DNA from: Poriferisodalis sp965208555
GTDB taxonomy: Bacteria > Actinomycetota > Acidimicrobiia > Acidimicrobiales > Poriferisodalaceae
NCBI RefSeq assembly: GCF_965208555.1
Contig: NZ_OZ242342.1
Span: 2,232,001 to 2,296,000, forward strand
Length of the DNA stretch: 64,000 nt
Direction of reading: 5' to 3'
Shown here: one piece after another, positions 17,524 to 25,571 of the stretch
Numbering within the stretch: the first letter of the stretch is position 1
How the letters are laid out: each line of letters begins with the position of its first letter
The notes under the pieces: generated by a model
The model's input: only the letters and a program-made list of their open reading frames with translations
The model's database searches: none
Told to the model about the DNA's origin: nothing
Translations under genes and position numbers: made by a program

Positions 17524-18354
17524 TTGGTTATCGCCGACGACCTGTCCGGCCACACGCCGCCGTTCCGGAATCCGCCGCTTGTCCTGACCGTGCTGGAGAT
17601 CCGATATCCCGAGATTGCGGGTGGCTTGAGCGACGACGCCGTGGCAGCGATGAAGGAAGCGGTGCAAGACAGCTTGCCGATCATGGCGACGCAGATTGAG
17701 CAGCAGGTTGACGTGGCCGTGGAAGTGCCAGCTCCGCTGCAGGTCACACAGCGCACGGCACCAAGGTTCTGCACCCGTGACCAAGCGACTGCGCTAGTTG
17801 TCAGGCACGACGCGCTAGTTCTCGAGACCACGGCGTACGCGGGCTGGGTTGAGCACTTTCGGCCACTGGCGCGACAGGTCATCGAGACCTTGGAGCGCAT
17901 CTGCGCGCCCGACGGCGTGTTGCGGATCGGCTTGCGGTACATCGACGAGATTCGGGTACCCAACGTCGGCGACGAGCCTGAGGACTGGGACGGCTACATC
18001 AACTCTCAATTGCTGGCCGCAGCGGCAGCTGAGCTGAGGCCGGCTGGGATGAACGCGACGGCGTGGCAAGGCCGCATCCAATACCAGACCGCGGCCTCGC
18101 ACGCGCTGACTGTTCGTTACGGACCGCAGACGGGCTACGCCGTAGACCCCGAGGGGCCTACCCGGCGCAAGTCCGTGCATCCACCGGGACCGTATTTCTT
18201 GCTCGACTCTGATGCGTTTTGGACAAGCGAACATGAGATTCCCGAGTTCGCGGCAGACGGCATTCTCGAACGCTGCGATCGAGTGCATCAAGCAGCGAGC
18301 GACTTCTTCAAGATTGCAGTCACTGACAAGCTGCGCGTCGAAGTGTTCGACTGA
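17524..18354 (+). CDS. TIGR04255 family protein
   Basis: About 276 residues. The N-terminal FRNPPLVLTVLEIRYPEI and the central LRIGLRYIDEIRVP match TIGR04255, a family of unknown activity common in defence and toxin-antitoxin neighbourhoods. It has no catalytic motif, signal or membrane segment. The start is uncertain. The TTG at 17524 was used because it lies just after the inverted repeat; a GTG at 17467 in the same frame would translate through the repeat and adds Arg-rich residues unlike the family. It precedes the HTH gene by 32 bases and probably forms an operon with it. Confidence 0.68.
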   Translation: MVIADDLSGHTPPFRNPPLVLTVLEIRYPEIAGGLSDDAVAAMKEAVQDSLPIMATQIEQQVDVAVEVPAPLQVTQRTAPRFCTRDQATALVVRHDALVLETTAYAGWVEHFRPLARQVIETLERICAPDGVLRIGLRYIDEIRVPNVGDEPEDWDGYINSQLLAAAAAELRPAGMNATAWQGRIQYQTAASHALTVRYGPQTGYAVDPEGPTRRKSVHPPGPYFLLDSDAFWTSEHEIPEFAADGILERCDRVHQAASDFFKIAVTDKLRVEVFD

Positions 18355-18386
18355 AGCACGGATGCGCCGAGTACAAAGGACCTGAC

Positions 18387-19055
18387 ATGAGCCCGATAAG
18401 TCGCACCGATGACGCGCCCACCGGCGCGTCAGTCGGTCACGCACCGCCCCGCGTGGAGCGGACGAGGACGATTCAAGATGTCGTGGACGACATCGGGTTC
18501 CTGCGCAACCAGAGTGAGTTGCTGGTCAACGATTCTCAGGACCTACACGAGTCAATCGGACGCATGCACTCCGACGGCCTGGAGCAGGAGTTGCGCTCGA
18601 CTGCGCTTCGCTTGGCTCAGGATCGCTTGCCGGCGATGCTGGACCGGCTCAGCATGCTGGGCTTCTCGTGGCGGGACATCGCCCGGGTCTGCGGAGTCTC
18701 GGTGCCTGCCGTCCGCAAATGGCGACAAGGCGAGTCAGCGACGGGGGAGAACCGGCAGCGCGTCGCCCGCGCAGTGGCGCTCTGCGAGATCGCCGAAGAG
18801 CGTTATCACATTGACGATGTCGCAGGATGGCTCGAAACGCCGGTGCACCCGGAGGCTCCGCTGAGTGGGCTCGACTTGATGGCATCAGAGCGTCTCGACC
18901 TCGTCCTCCATTTGGCCCGAGACCGGCATAGCGACCCCGAACGGGTCCTCGATGAGTTCGATTCTGACTGGCGTGTCCGCTACCGCTCCGACGTAGAGGT
19001 ATTCACCGCCGCCGATGGCCTGGCGGGTCTTCGACTCACCGACTCTGACAGCTAG
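18387..19055 (+). CDS. HTH-domain regulator or antitoxin-like protein
   Basis: A 222-residue protein, ATG with AAAGGA six bases upstream. A helix-turn-helix lies at about residues 93-116 (FSWRDIARVCGVSVPAVRKW), followed by a helical region and an acidic C-terminus with FDSDWRVRYRSDVEVF. The arrangement resembles antitoxins that have an HTH followed by a toxin-binding region, with a gene of unknown function directly downstream. Cytoplasmic DNA binding, perhaps to the palindrome at 17501, is likely. A plain Xre regulator is the alternative. Confidence 0.65.
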   Translation: MSPISRTDDAPTGASVGHAPPRVERTRTIQDVVDDIGFLRNQSELLVNDSQDLHESIGRMHSDGLEQELRSTALRLAQDRLPAMLDRLSMLGFSWRDIARVCGVSVPAVRKWRQGESATGENRQRVARAVALCEIAEERYHIDDVAGWLETPVHPEAPLSGLDLMASERLDLVLHLARDRHSDPERVLDEFDSDWRVRYRSDVEVFTAADGLAGLRLTDSDS

Positions 19056-19065
19056 GTCATCTCAG

Positions 19066-19767
19066 TTGGCGGACGAAGCGCTTGAGTCTCCGGGTTCGCC
19101 TTCGGACCTGTACCTAGCTTCGTCGCCTGCGGAGGTTGAACAGGCACGTCCGTTCATGACGGGCGATGTCTTCCGAAGAGTCACCATTCCGGGTGTAACA
19201 CCAGGCACAGCGCCCGAGGACGAGGGGCTCGGCATCGTTCTGACCCACCCGTGCTCGATGCGCGTTGATGGCGTGCAGTTGGCGCCACGACTTCACATGG
19301 CGCGAGTTGCCACCAACGAGGAGATCCCACTGAGGAAATGGCGAGATGGACACTTCAAGTTGATGCCGCTGCCCGAACTCGCCGGTGAGCACCAAGCCGC
19401 TCGCTTTGAGGACATGGGTCTCGTCGAATCGGCGTCACTGCTGCCGGAGCGACGCATCGCCTGCCTGTCGCCCTACGGCATCCACCTGCTCCAGCAACGC
19501 TTCATCTGGTACCTCACACGATTCTTGGTGCCAACTCACCGACTCGCCGAGGCCACTGAAGCAGTCTTTGAGGAAGCCGAACTGGAAGAAGAGTGGGTGA
19601 GCCGCGTAGCCGAGCGCGGCGCCGCGCGCCACGCATCTGTCGAGGCATTCCATCAGTGGATTCGGTCTCCTGACCAATCTGGGAGTTCACGACAGGAACG
19701 GCTCGCCGATCCACAGCACCGTGCGGGAATCCGTCGTGCGATGAGGCAGCATCTTGCGCACAGCTAG
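19066..19767 (+). CDS. Conserved-looking protein of unknown function, possible toxin partner
   Basis: About 233 residues, not recognised. Features seen: GIVLTHPCSMRVDG, a mixed core ending in LSPYGIHLLQQRFIWYLTRF, then a Glu-rich helix and a basic C-terminus. No signal peptide or membrane segment. It follows the HTH gene directly: either TTG at 19066, ten bases after the HTH stop, or ATG at 19015, overlapping it by 41 bases. The close coupling to an HTH protein suggests a toxin or effector whose expression is controlled by the HTH, which is only contextual inference. Its stop overlaps the stop of the convergent AhpD-like remnant. Confidence 0.5.
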   Translation: MADEALESPGSPSDLYLASSPAEVEQARPFMTGDVFRRVTIPGVTPGTAPEDEGLGIVLTHPCSMRVDGVQLAPRLHMARVATNEEIPLRKWRDGHFKLMPLPELAGEHQAARFEDMGLVESASLLPERRIACLSPYGIHLLQQRFIWYLTRFLVPTHRLAEATEAVFEEAELEEEWVSRVAERGAARHASVEAFHQWIRSPDQSGSSRQERLADPQHRAGIRRAMRQHLAHS

Positions 19768-20102
19768 GCGGAGATCCAGTCTTCGGTTCGGAGGCCGAGC
19801 CCGTCGGCGATGCGGTTGGCGTACGCGTAGTAGCCGAGGACTTCGGTGATTTCGAGGAAGTCGCGGTCGCTGAAGCCAGCCTCGCGCTGTGCGATGTACT
19901 CGCGTTCGACCTTGCGCAGCGTGGCGGTGCCGGCCATGGCCGATTCGTAGAGGCCTTGGTGTGCAGCCATGCTGCGGGGGTTGAGCGAGTGGATGGCCAA
20001 GATGTGGTCGACCCGGCCCCAGGCGGGGTCCACGACCCGGGGGTACAGCTCGCCGAGCTCGCCGTCCCAGTCGTCGTCCGCAATGACCGTGATGCGCGCC
20101 AT
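19764..20102 (-). pseudogene. Truncated second copy of AhpD-like gene lacking the active site
   Basis: This 112-residue reading frame reproduces the N-terminal part of the protein at 9770-10318 (through LRKVERE) and its C-terminal part (AGFSDRDFLEITEV), joined through YIAQRE. An in-frame deletion of 210 bases (70 codons) removed the middle, including the whole CHYU motif and SECIS hairpin. It cannot have the redox activity of the family. The first 214 bases (19899-20112) match the other copy with one mismatch, whereas the last ~125 bases show about eleven mismatches. Confidence 0.8.
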
Positions 20103-20112
20103 GAGCCAGCGT
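19899..20112. repeat. Long direct repeat, right copy (214 bp)
   Basis: Partner of the repeat at 10115-10328, 213 of 214 bases identical by direct comparison. It forms the 5' part of the truncated AhpD-like gene and ends about 108 bases before the first BREX gene, placing it at the junction of the two defence modules. Confidence 0.9.
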
Positions 20113-20220
20113 GACACACGACCGGACGAGACGCCGCGCGACAGGCCTCGCACCGGGACGCTCGACGACGTACATTCGCCCCAATCTGCCTCGTGACGGG
20201 CGGATCCCCAGTGGCCGACT

Positions 20221-20793
20221 ATGGCGCCATCAATTGGTATCGGAAGCGTGAACGCCGAGAACAGCACCGACGAGCTCGAACGGATCATCCGAACGGTCGT
20301 GTTTGTGGCGCGCCTCGGCGAGGTCGACTGTCGCGGCTGGTGGGGCACCCATTCGTTCGGAGCCGCTGGACGGGTCGTGTTGAGGCGACGGCTGCCGCGT
20401 ACTTGGCGGATGGCGGCACTCGAACTTGACATCGCAGCAGCCGCGAACCGCCACGACGATGTCATCAATCGACCTAACGCAGTACATCTATTCAGTGACA
20501 ACTGGCCGGCGCGACGCTGGACGAGTGCATGGATCGCGGGGCAGAAGACTGCGGCGCAGCCTGATGCCTTGTTTGAGCATCTTGAGACCGTCGCGACCGA
20601 TCGGCTGATCGAGAATCTCGGCGGGCCGCAGCGTCGCCCTAGTACTGCGGATCGGGCAGTTCGCGTTGGCTCGATCAGTGCCGGCGATATTGATTCGATT
20701 GCCGCGACCAGCGTGGCAATTGAACGGCTCGCAAGATCGTATTGCGGCATGGATGAAACCTTCGTAGTGCCGTACCTCGAGGTCACAAAGTGA
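20221..20793 (+). CDS. brxE: BrxE-like BREX accessory protein
   Basis: A 190-residue protein at the head of the BREX operon. The stretch VARLGEVDCRGWW, then RRLPRTWRMAALELDIAAAANRH and AVHLFSDNW resemble BrxE, described in BREX type 6 loci upstream of brxA. Its function in phage exclusion is not known. The next gene starts four bases before this one ends (GTGA), so translation is coupled. The ATG at 20221 has no clear ribosome-binding site; GTG at 20248 is an alternative. The family call rests on remembered motifs and operon position. Confidence 0.65.
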   Translation: MAPSIGIGSVNAENSTDELERIIRTVVFVARLGEVDCRGWWGTHSFGAAGRVVLRRRLPRTWRMAALELDIAAAANRHDDVINRPNAVHLFSDNWPARRWTSAWIAGQKTAAQPDALFEHLETVATDRLIENLGGPQRRPSTADRAVRVGSISAGDIDSIAATSVAIERLARSYCGMDETFVVPYLEVTK

Positions 20794-21557
20794 CGGGATT
20801 CACGTCCAACATCATGAAGGTGGGGGCGCACCTAGGCGACACGCGGGTCCTCGTAGGCGTTTGGGAGGACGACGCTTCCGATGAGGCCAACGTGACGCGG
20901 ATCGTCAATGAGAATCTCCTTGCGCTACCGTCTCACTCGCGGGCCCGCGATGTCATGGTCCGGGCGTTGCGACCGCGTTTTGTCACACCCGATGCGGGCA
21001 TCATTCCCGCGCTTCGGTGCCTCATGAGGCACTCCGGCGCATTTCGAGATGCCTGCTACTACGAGCTCACTCGTGTGGATGCGCTCGTAGCCGCCTTCGC
21101 AGCGGAGCAGCTTGCTGTTTGGTGGAATGAAGGCCGCACATTCGTTTCTACCTCTGACGCTCGCGAATGGATCGACCGACTCGTGGGCGACAAGCGAGTG
21201 CCATGCTGGTCCACGAACATCCGCGATCGTGTGGCTCGCGGAATGATGGCGGCATTGCGAGATCTAGGACGACTCACGGGTAAGCGCTCGAGCCCGCGCA
21301 AGGAAATTGTGCGTCCCGGAATCTCGGCCGGGGGTTTCGCCTACGTGGCTTTTCGGCTGCATCAGCAGGGCGAATCCAGCAGGGCAATTCTGGCGTCAAC
21401 GGTGTGGCAACGTTGGTCACTCGACGAGAAGCGAGTCGATGAGATGATGCACCATGTGGCGTCGACTGGGGCAGCCCTCTACTCGATTGCCGGCTCAACG
21501 CTGCGTATCGACTGGCGAACTTGCTCGTTGGCGGAGGTCGTCGATGCAATTGTCTGA
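20790..21557 (+). CDS. brxA: BrxA, BREX DUF1819 family protein
   Basis: A 255-residue protein. It starts with the GTG overlapping the previous stop. The N-terminal part FTSNIMKVGAHLGDTRVLVG and the region RIVNENLLALPSHSRARDVM...ALRPRFV match DUF1819/BrxA, a small helical DNA-binding-like protein needed for BREX. The C-terminal winged-helix-like region (LHQQGESSRAILASTVWQRW) is also typical. It overlaps brxB by 14 bases. BrxA is a standard component of types 1, 5 and 6. Confidence 0.85.
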   Translation: MTGFTSNIMKVGAHLGDTRVLVGVWEDDASDEANVTRIVNENLLALPSHSRARDVMVRALRPRFVTPDAGIIPALRCLMRHSGAFRDACYYELTRVDALVAAFAAEQLAVWWNEGRTFVSTSDAREWIDRLVGDKRVPCWSTNIRDRVARGMMAALRDLGRLTGKRSSPRKEIVRPGISAGGFAYVAFRLHQQGESSRAILASTVWQRWSLDEKRVDEMMHHVASTGAALYSIAGSTLRIDWRTCSLAEVVDAIV

Positions 21558-22119
21558 GCCGCTGGCCGACATCTCAAATCAAATAGTTGGCTACTACGAC
21601 CGACAATTGGTACCTCCATTCATCGTGTACCAATATCCGCCATCGGATGAATACTTAGTTCGCCAAGAGCTGTTAGTGCTGACACGATGGCTCAAGGCTA
21701 AGCATGATATCGGCAGTCGGACGGTTTCACTGGCGGAGATATTCTGGGAATCACTGACTGAACATGGCCGACTGCAAATGGTTGTCGAAGCAGAACAAGC
21801 GGGAAACTATGCCGACGCGCAGCTGGCTGTGCGCCAGATCTTGGCTACTGCCCCTACACTCTCTGATCGCATTGTAGCGAAAATTGCAATTCCTCAAGAC
21901 GAACGTGAAGCTGTCTTCTTGTACCGTGCTGGGGCATTGTATCCAGCACACCGCACTAGCTCTTTGCTCGACGCTTTGAAAGATAAAATTGATCGACCGG
22001 TTACCATGCTCTACCCAGGCCGATTAGTCGGAGACTACGGCCTGAGATTCATGGGCAAAACCGAACCGGCCTATGGATACCGGGCACTCATAGTTTCTCG
22101 TGAAGGAAAGCGCCAATGA
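21544..22119 (+). CDS. brxB: BrxB, BREX DUF1788 family protein
   Basis: A 191-residue protein. PPFIVYQYPPSDEYLVRQEL at the N-terminus, then a helix, VFLYRAGALYPAHRTSSLLDAL, and the glycine-rich end LYPGRLVGDYGLRFMG match DUF1788/BrxB. ATG at 21544 overlaps brxA and the brxC ATG overlaps its TGA. The gene is noticeably richer in A and T, with TTA and ATA codons, than chromosomal neighbours, which suggests transfer of the cluster. Biochemical role unknown; required for exclusion in studied type 1 systems. Confidence 0.88.
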   Translation: MQLSEPLADISNQIVGYYDRQLVPPFIVYQYPPSDEYLVRQELLVLTRWLKAKHDIGSRTVSLAEIFWESLTEHGRLQMVVEAEQAGNYADAQLAVRQILATAPTLSDRIVAKIAIPQDEREAVFLYRAGALYPAHRTSSLLDALKDKIDRPVTMLYPGRLVGDYGLRFMGKTEPAYGYRALIVSREGKRQ

Positions 22120-25100
22120 ACATAGGGCAGTTGTTTAGCCGTGAGATCGACAGAGATATCAAGGAGGTAATCAAGGTTGATGATCATGATGCGGTGCTTG
22201 ACGAGGTAGAGGAATACGTACTCACTAGCCACATCGCGTCGCAAATGGTCGGAGCTCTCGAGTCCTTTCAGAGCACAATCAATAGTCCGAGCGAGGAGAT
22301 CAACATTTGGATTAGTGGCTTCTTCGGTTCAGGCAAGTCATCATTCGCCAAGATACTAGGGTACCTGCTGGCCAATCCTCAGATTGATGGAAAGCCAGTT
22401 GCCAACCGATTCTTCGAGCTCCACGAGGTTCCGCCAGCCAAGGCCCTCTTGAATACAATCTACGCAGCGGCGCCGACTGAGACCGTGCTGCTTGATCTCA
22501 ACACTTCTCCCAACGTGCTTGAGGAGGGTGAGCCAGTCGTATTGCCCATATATCGCACTCTGCTACAGGCGCTTGGCTACAGCCGAGATCCGGTTCTCGC
22601 GGAACTTGAGTTCGAACTTGAAGGAAGAAACGATTACATTGGGTTCAGCGTTAAATATGAAGAGGTATTCGCTACAGAGTGGGTCGACCAGCGGGACTTT
22701 ATTACGGCCAAGAACCGGGCTAGTCGTGTACTTCATGAGCTTGATGACGCAACCTTTCCAGCGGCAGACTCATGGTCTAACGCGGCTAGCTTGCCTGCGG
22801 TTACTGCAAAATGGTTTGCCAATCGGGCTCTGGAATTGCTCCGGAGGCGGCGTCCTGGCAAAGAGCGACTGGTTCTGGTCGTAGATGAAGTCGGGCAGTA
22901 CGTTTCTCGTTCTACCGACCGTATGCGTCACCTACAAGGTCTCGCGGAGGAATGCCAGAAGACAAAGGGTCGGCTTTGGCTAGTTGCTACATCGCAAGAA
23001 AAACTGACAGATGTTGTCGACAGCCTGGAAGGCAAGCAGACTGAACTGGCTAAGGCACAAGATCGCTTCCCTGTTCGAGTCGATCTGCTGCCATCGGACA
23101 TCGACGAGGTCACTGGTAAACGAGTCCTCAACAAGACCGCGGCTGGCGCCGCGCGTGTTCGAGAATTGCTTGATGTGGATCGAAACAAGCTCGTGACGTC
23201 AGTTTCTCCACAATCTGACCGACATGGACCGTTCGCCGATGAGGACTTTGTGCGGCTCTATCCTCTCGTTCCTTATCAGCTTCACGTACTCATTGATGCT
23301 GTATCGGCTCGACGCGCGGAGGGTGGTGCGCCGCAAACCATGGGCGGATCTAATCGGACATTGATTCGCCATGCGCAACAGCTGATCAGTAATCAATCGG
23401 TGGGCCTTGCACCGATGCCAGTCGGCGCTCTCGTCACTCTGGATCGGTCCTATATGCTGCTCGAGGATGTCATCCCCACAGCTTGGAGGCACGAGGTCGA
23501 TCAAGTTGCGGCTAAGCACGGAGATGAGAGTCTCGAGGTGAAGATCATGCGAGTAGTGGCGCTGTGCGCGGATGTGCCGGGCCTCGCGCTGACGACTCGA
23601 AACCTCGCAGTTGCCCTTCACCCGTCTATATCGGGGGATCCAATTGAGGATGCTATCAGCGTGGCACTCGACAATCTGGTTGCTGAGGATCGTGTTCGCG
23701 AAACAGACGACGGTTACCGTTTGCAAAGTCCAGAGCAGAAAGATTGGGAGAACACCAGGCGCGGCATCGAAATGAAGCCTGGAGACGCAGTGCGTTTGCG
23801 GCGGCACATTCTTGAGGACGCGCTAGGTACATTAACTGTGACGAAGAGGCGCTCCTTCAAGATTGAGCTGTTCGCAGAACGTGAGAAGGTGAGTGACGGT
23901 GATATCACGTTAGATGTGCGCGATCAGACCTCCATCGAAGATATTCGTCAAACATCGCGCTTGGAGGATGCAAAGAATCGAATTTTCTGGTCCTTCAGCA
24001 CTGAGGATGACACTTGGGAGGCGCTGGCCGAGTGTTATCGCAGCAACCAGATGATCGATCGCTATGACAACGTCGGTCAGTCCGATGTGCAACGTGTGCT
24101 TCTGGCCGAGGAGCGCAAGCGTCGTGACCGGGTACTCAGGACCGCTGAACAGCTCGTCGCTCGCGACGCCACTAACGGCACGACGATCTTTCGAGGAGTC
24201 TCGAGCGAGGCTCCCTCGGGTGAGCTTCGGGCTGCCGCAGGCCGGTTGATCAGCGGTTTGCTCGACGACATCTACCCCAGCATTCGTACATTCGCAGGCT
24301 CGATCAGGCGAGCCGAGGTGCTTCAAGTTCTCGAGGCCGACAGCCTTGATGGATTCGCCGATCAGCTCGGGCCCGAAGGACTTGGCCTCTTCAAGCTCAC
24401 GGCGACAGGCAGACAGATGGTCACTGACGGCGGTCCAGTTGCGGCAGTCGTGACGCACATTCAGGCGCGCAATCAGTATGGCGAGGATCAGAACGGCGCA
24501 CAGATTGAACGATTCTTCGGGGCGCCGCCGTTCGGTGCTCCGGTCGAATCAGTGCAGGCGGCCTTGGCAGCTGCAATGCGCGCTGGACTGATCGAGGTCG
24601 TTTCTCAGGCGGCTCGCATCACCTCGTTCACGGATCAGCGCCTCGGGCAGGTATTCGGAAGCATCACAAAATTCCGCGCCGCTTCGTTCAAACCGGCAGA
24701 GGAATCAGGGCCGTCGACCGAAGTACGCGGGGCCGTGAGCGAATGGCTTGGAGGTATCACCGGCGAGGTCCTGTCGCTGGATCTCCACGAGCTAGCGGAC
24801 GCTGGTCGCAACTCGTTTGCCGACTACCGCCAGCCCTGTACCGAGGCTCGCTCGACACTGGCTGGTGCGGGTCTGACCGTTCCTCAGTCGCTTGTCGACA
24901 TGGACGAGCTCTTGGCACGCGTCACGAGTGCCGATGATGAGCTCGTTGTGACGACGCTGTTCGAGCGGCAGGCGGACCTGGATGCAGGGCGGGATTCGAT
25001 TTCTGAGCTAGCGGCGGTTGTCGACGACCAGCTTGGGACTTTGCGTGCCGCAAAGAGTGCGAGGGAAATCGCAATACTGCTTGCCGATGGAGCCGGCTCA

Positions 25101-25571
25101 ACTTGGGCTACTGAACTCGGAGAACTGCTCGATCGGGCTCAGTACTCCGACGACCTAGCGCAGCTGAGGTCTTTGACTGCAAGTGTCGAACTGGCCGCGG
25201 AGCAGGAACGGATCGAGTTCCGGGCACGCGTGACTTCGCAAGTCGAGGACGCCTTGGAGAACCTGCGATCTCGCTACCCCCGGGTCGACGACAGCGCATT
25301 CGAAGATGCCACGGAACCGCTGCGCGGGCTCACAACCAGCAATGATCTATCTCTCTTGCGTGCCAGCGCAGACGCCGTGCCCGGAATCGTCCTCAGGGTC
25401 GCAGAATTACTCGATGCTCTGTCCACGACCAAAGAAGTCCGTCATATTCGCGTAAGCGACGTGTGGGGCGGCCCGATCACGTCACTTGACGACGTCGATA
25501 CGGCTCTCGAACGTCTCCGCGAGGCTCTGCTCGCGCAACTCGACGACAACACTGAAGTGCGACTCCGATGA
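22116..25571 (+). CDS. brxC: BrxC, BREX P-loop ATPase
   Basis: A 1,151-residue ATPase. Walker A is GFFGSGKSSFAK near residue 68 and the Walker B-like strand is RLVLVVDEVGQYV near residue 253; a long helical C-terminal half follows. Length and motifs match BrxC/PglY (DUF499-related) proteins, the large ATPases of all common BREX types. It is thought to act with PglX, PglZ and BrxB in modifying host DNA and blocking phage replication. ATG overlaps the brxB stop; the pglX ATG overlaps its own stop. The first half uses lower-GC codons than the second half. Confidence 0.93.
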   Translation: MNIGQLFSREIDRDIKEVIKVDDHDAVLDEVEEYVLTSHIASQMVGALESFQSTINSPSEEINIWISGFFGSGKSSFAKILGYLLANPQIDGKPVANRFFELHEVPPAKALLNTIYAAAPTETVLLDLNTSPNVLEEGEPVVLPIYRTLLQALGYSRDPVLAELEFELEGRNDYIGFSVKYEEVFATEWVDQRDFITAKNRASRVLHELDDATFPAADSWSNAASLPAVTAKWFANRALELLRRRRPGKERLVLVVDEVGQYVSRSTDRMRHLQGLAEECQKTKGRLWLVATSQEKLTDVVDSLEGKQTELAKAQDRFPVRVDLLPSDIDEVTGKRVLNKTAAGAARVRELLDVDRNKLVTSVSPQSDRHGPFADEDFVRLYPLVPYQLHVLIDAVSARRAEGGAPQTMGGSNRTLIRHAQQLISNQSVGLAPMPVGALVTLDRSYMLLEDVIPTAWRHEVDQVAAKHGDESLEVKIMRVVALCADVPGLALTTRNLAVALHPSISGDPIEDAISVALDNLVAEDRVRETDDGYRLQSPEQKDWENTRRGIEMKPGDAVRLRRHILEDALGTLTVTKRRSFKIELFAEREKVSDGDITLDVRDQTSIEDIRQTSRLEDAKNRIFWSFSTEDDTWEALAECYRSNQMIDRYDNVGQSDVQRVLLAEERKRRDRVLRTAEQLVARDATNGTTIFRGVSSEAPSGELRAAAGRLISGLLDDIYPSIRTFAGSIRRAEVLQVLEADSLDGFADQLGPEGLGLFKLTATGRQMVTDGGPVAAVVTHIQARNQYGEDQNGAQIERFFGAPPFGAPVESVQAALAAAMRAGLIEVVSQAARITSFTDQRLGQVFGSITKFRAASFKPAEESGPSTEVRGAVSEWLGGITGEVLSLDLHELADAGRNSFADYRQPCTEARSTLAGAGLTVPQSLVDMDELLARVTSADDELVVTTLFERQADLDAGRDSISELAAVVDDQLGTLRAAKSAREIAILLADGAGSTWATELGELLDRAQYSDDLAQLRSLTASVELAAEQERIEFRARVTSQVEDALENLRSRYPRVDDSAFEDATEPLRGLTTSNDLSLLRASADAVPGIVLRVAELLDALSTTKEVRHIRVSDVWGGPITSLDDVDTALERLREALLAQLDDNTEVRLR

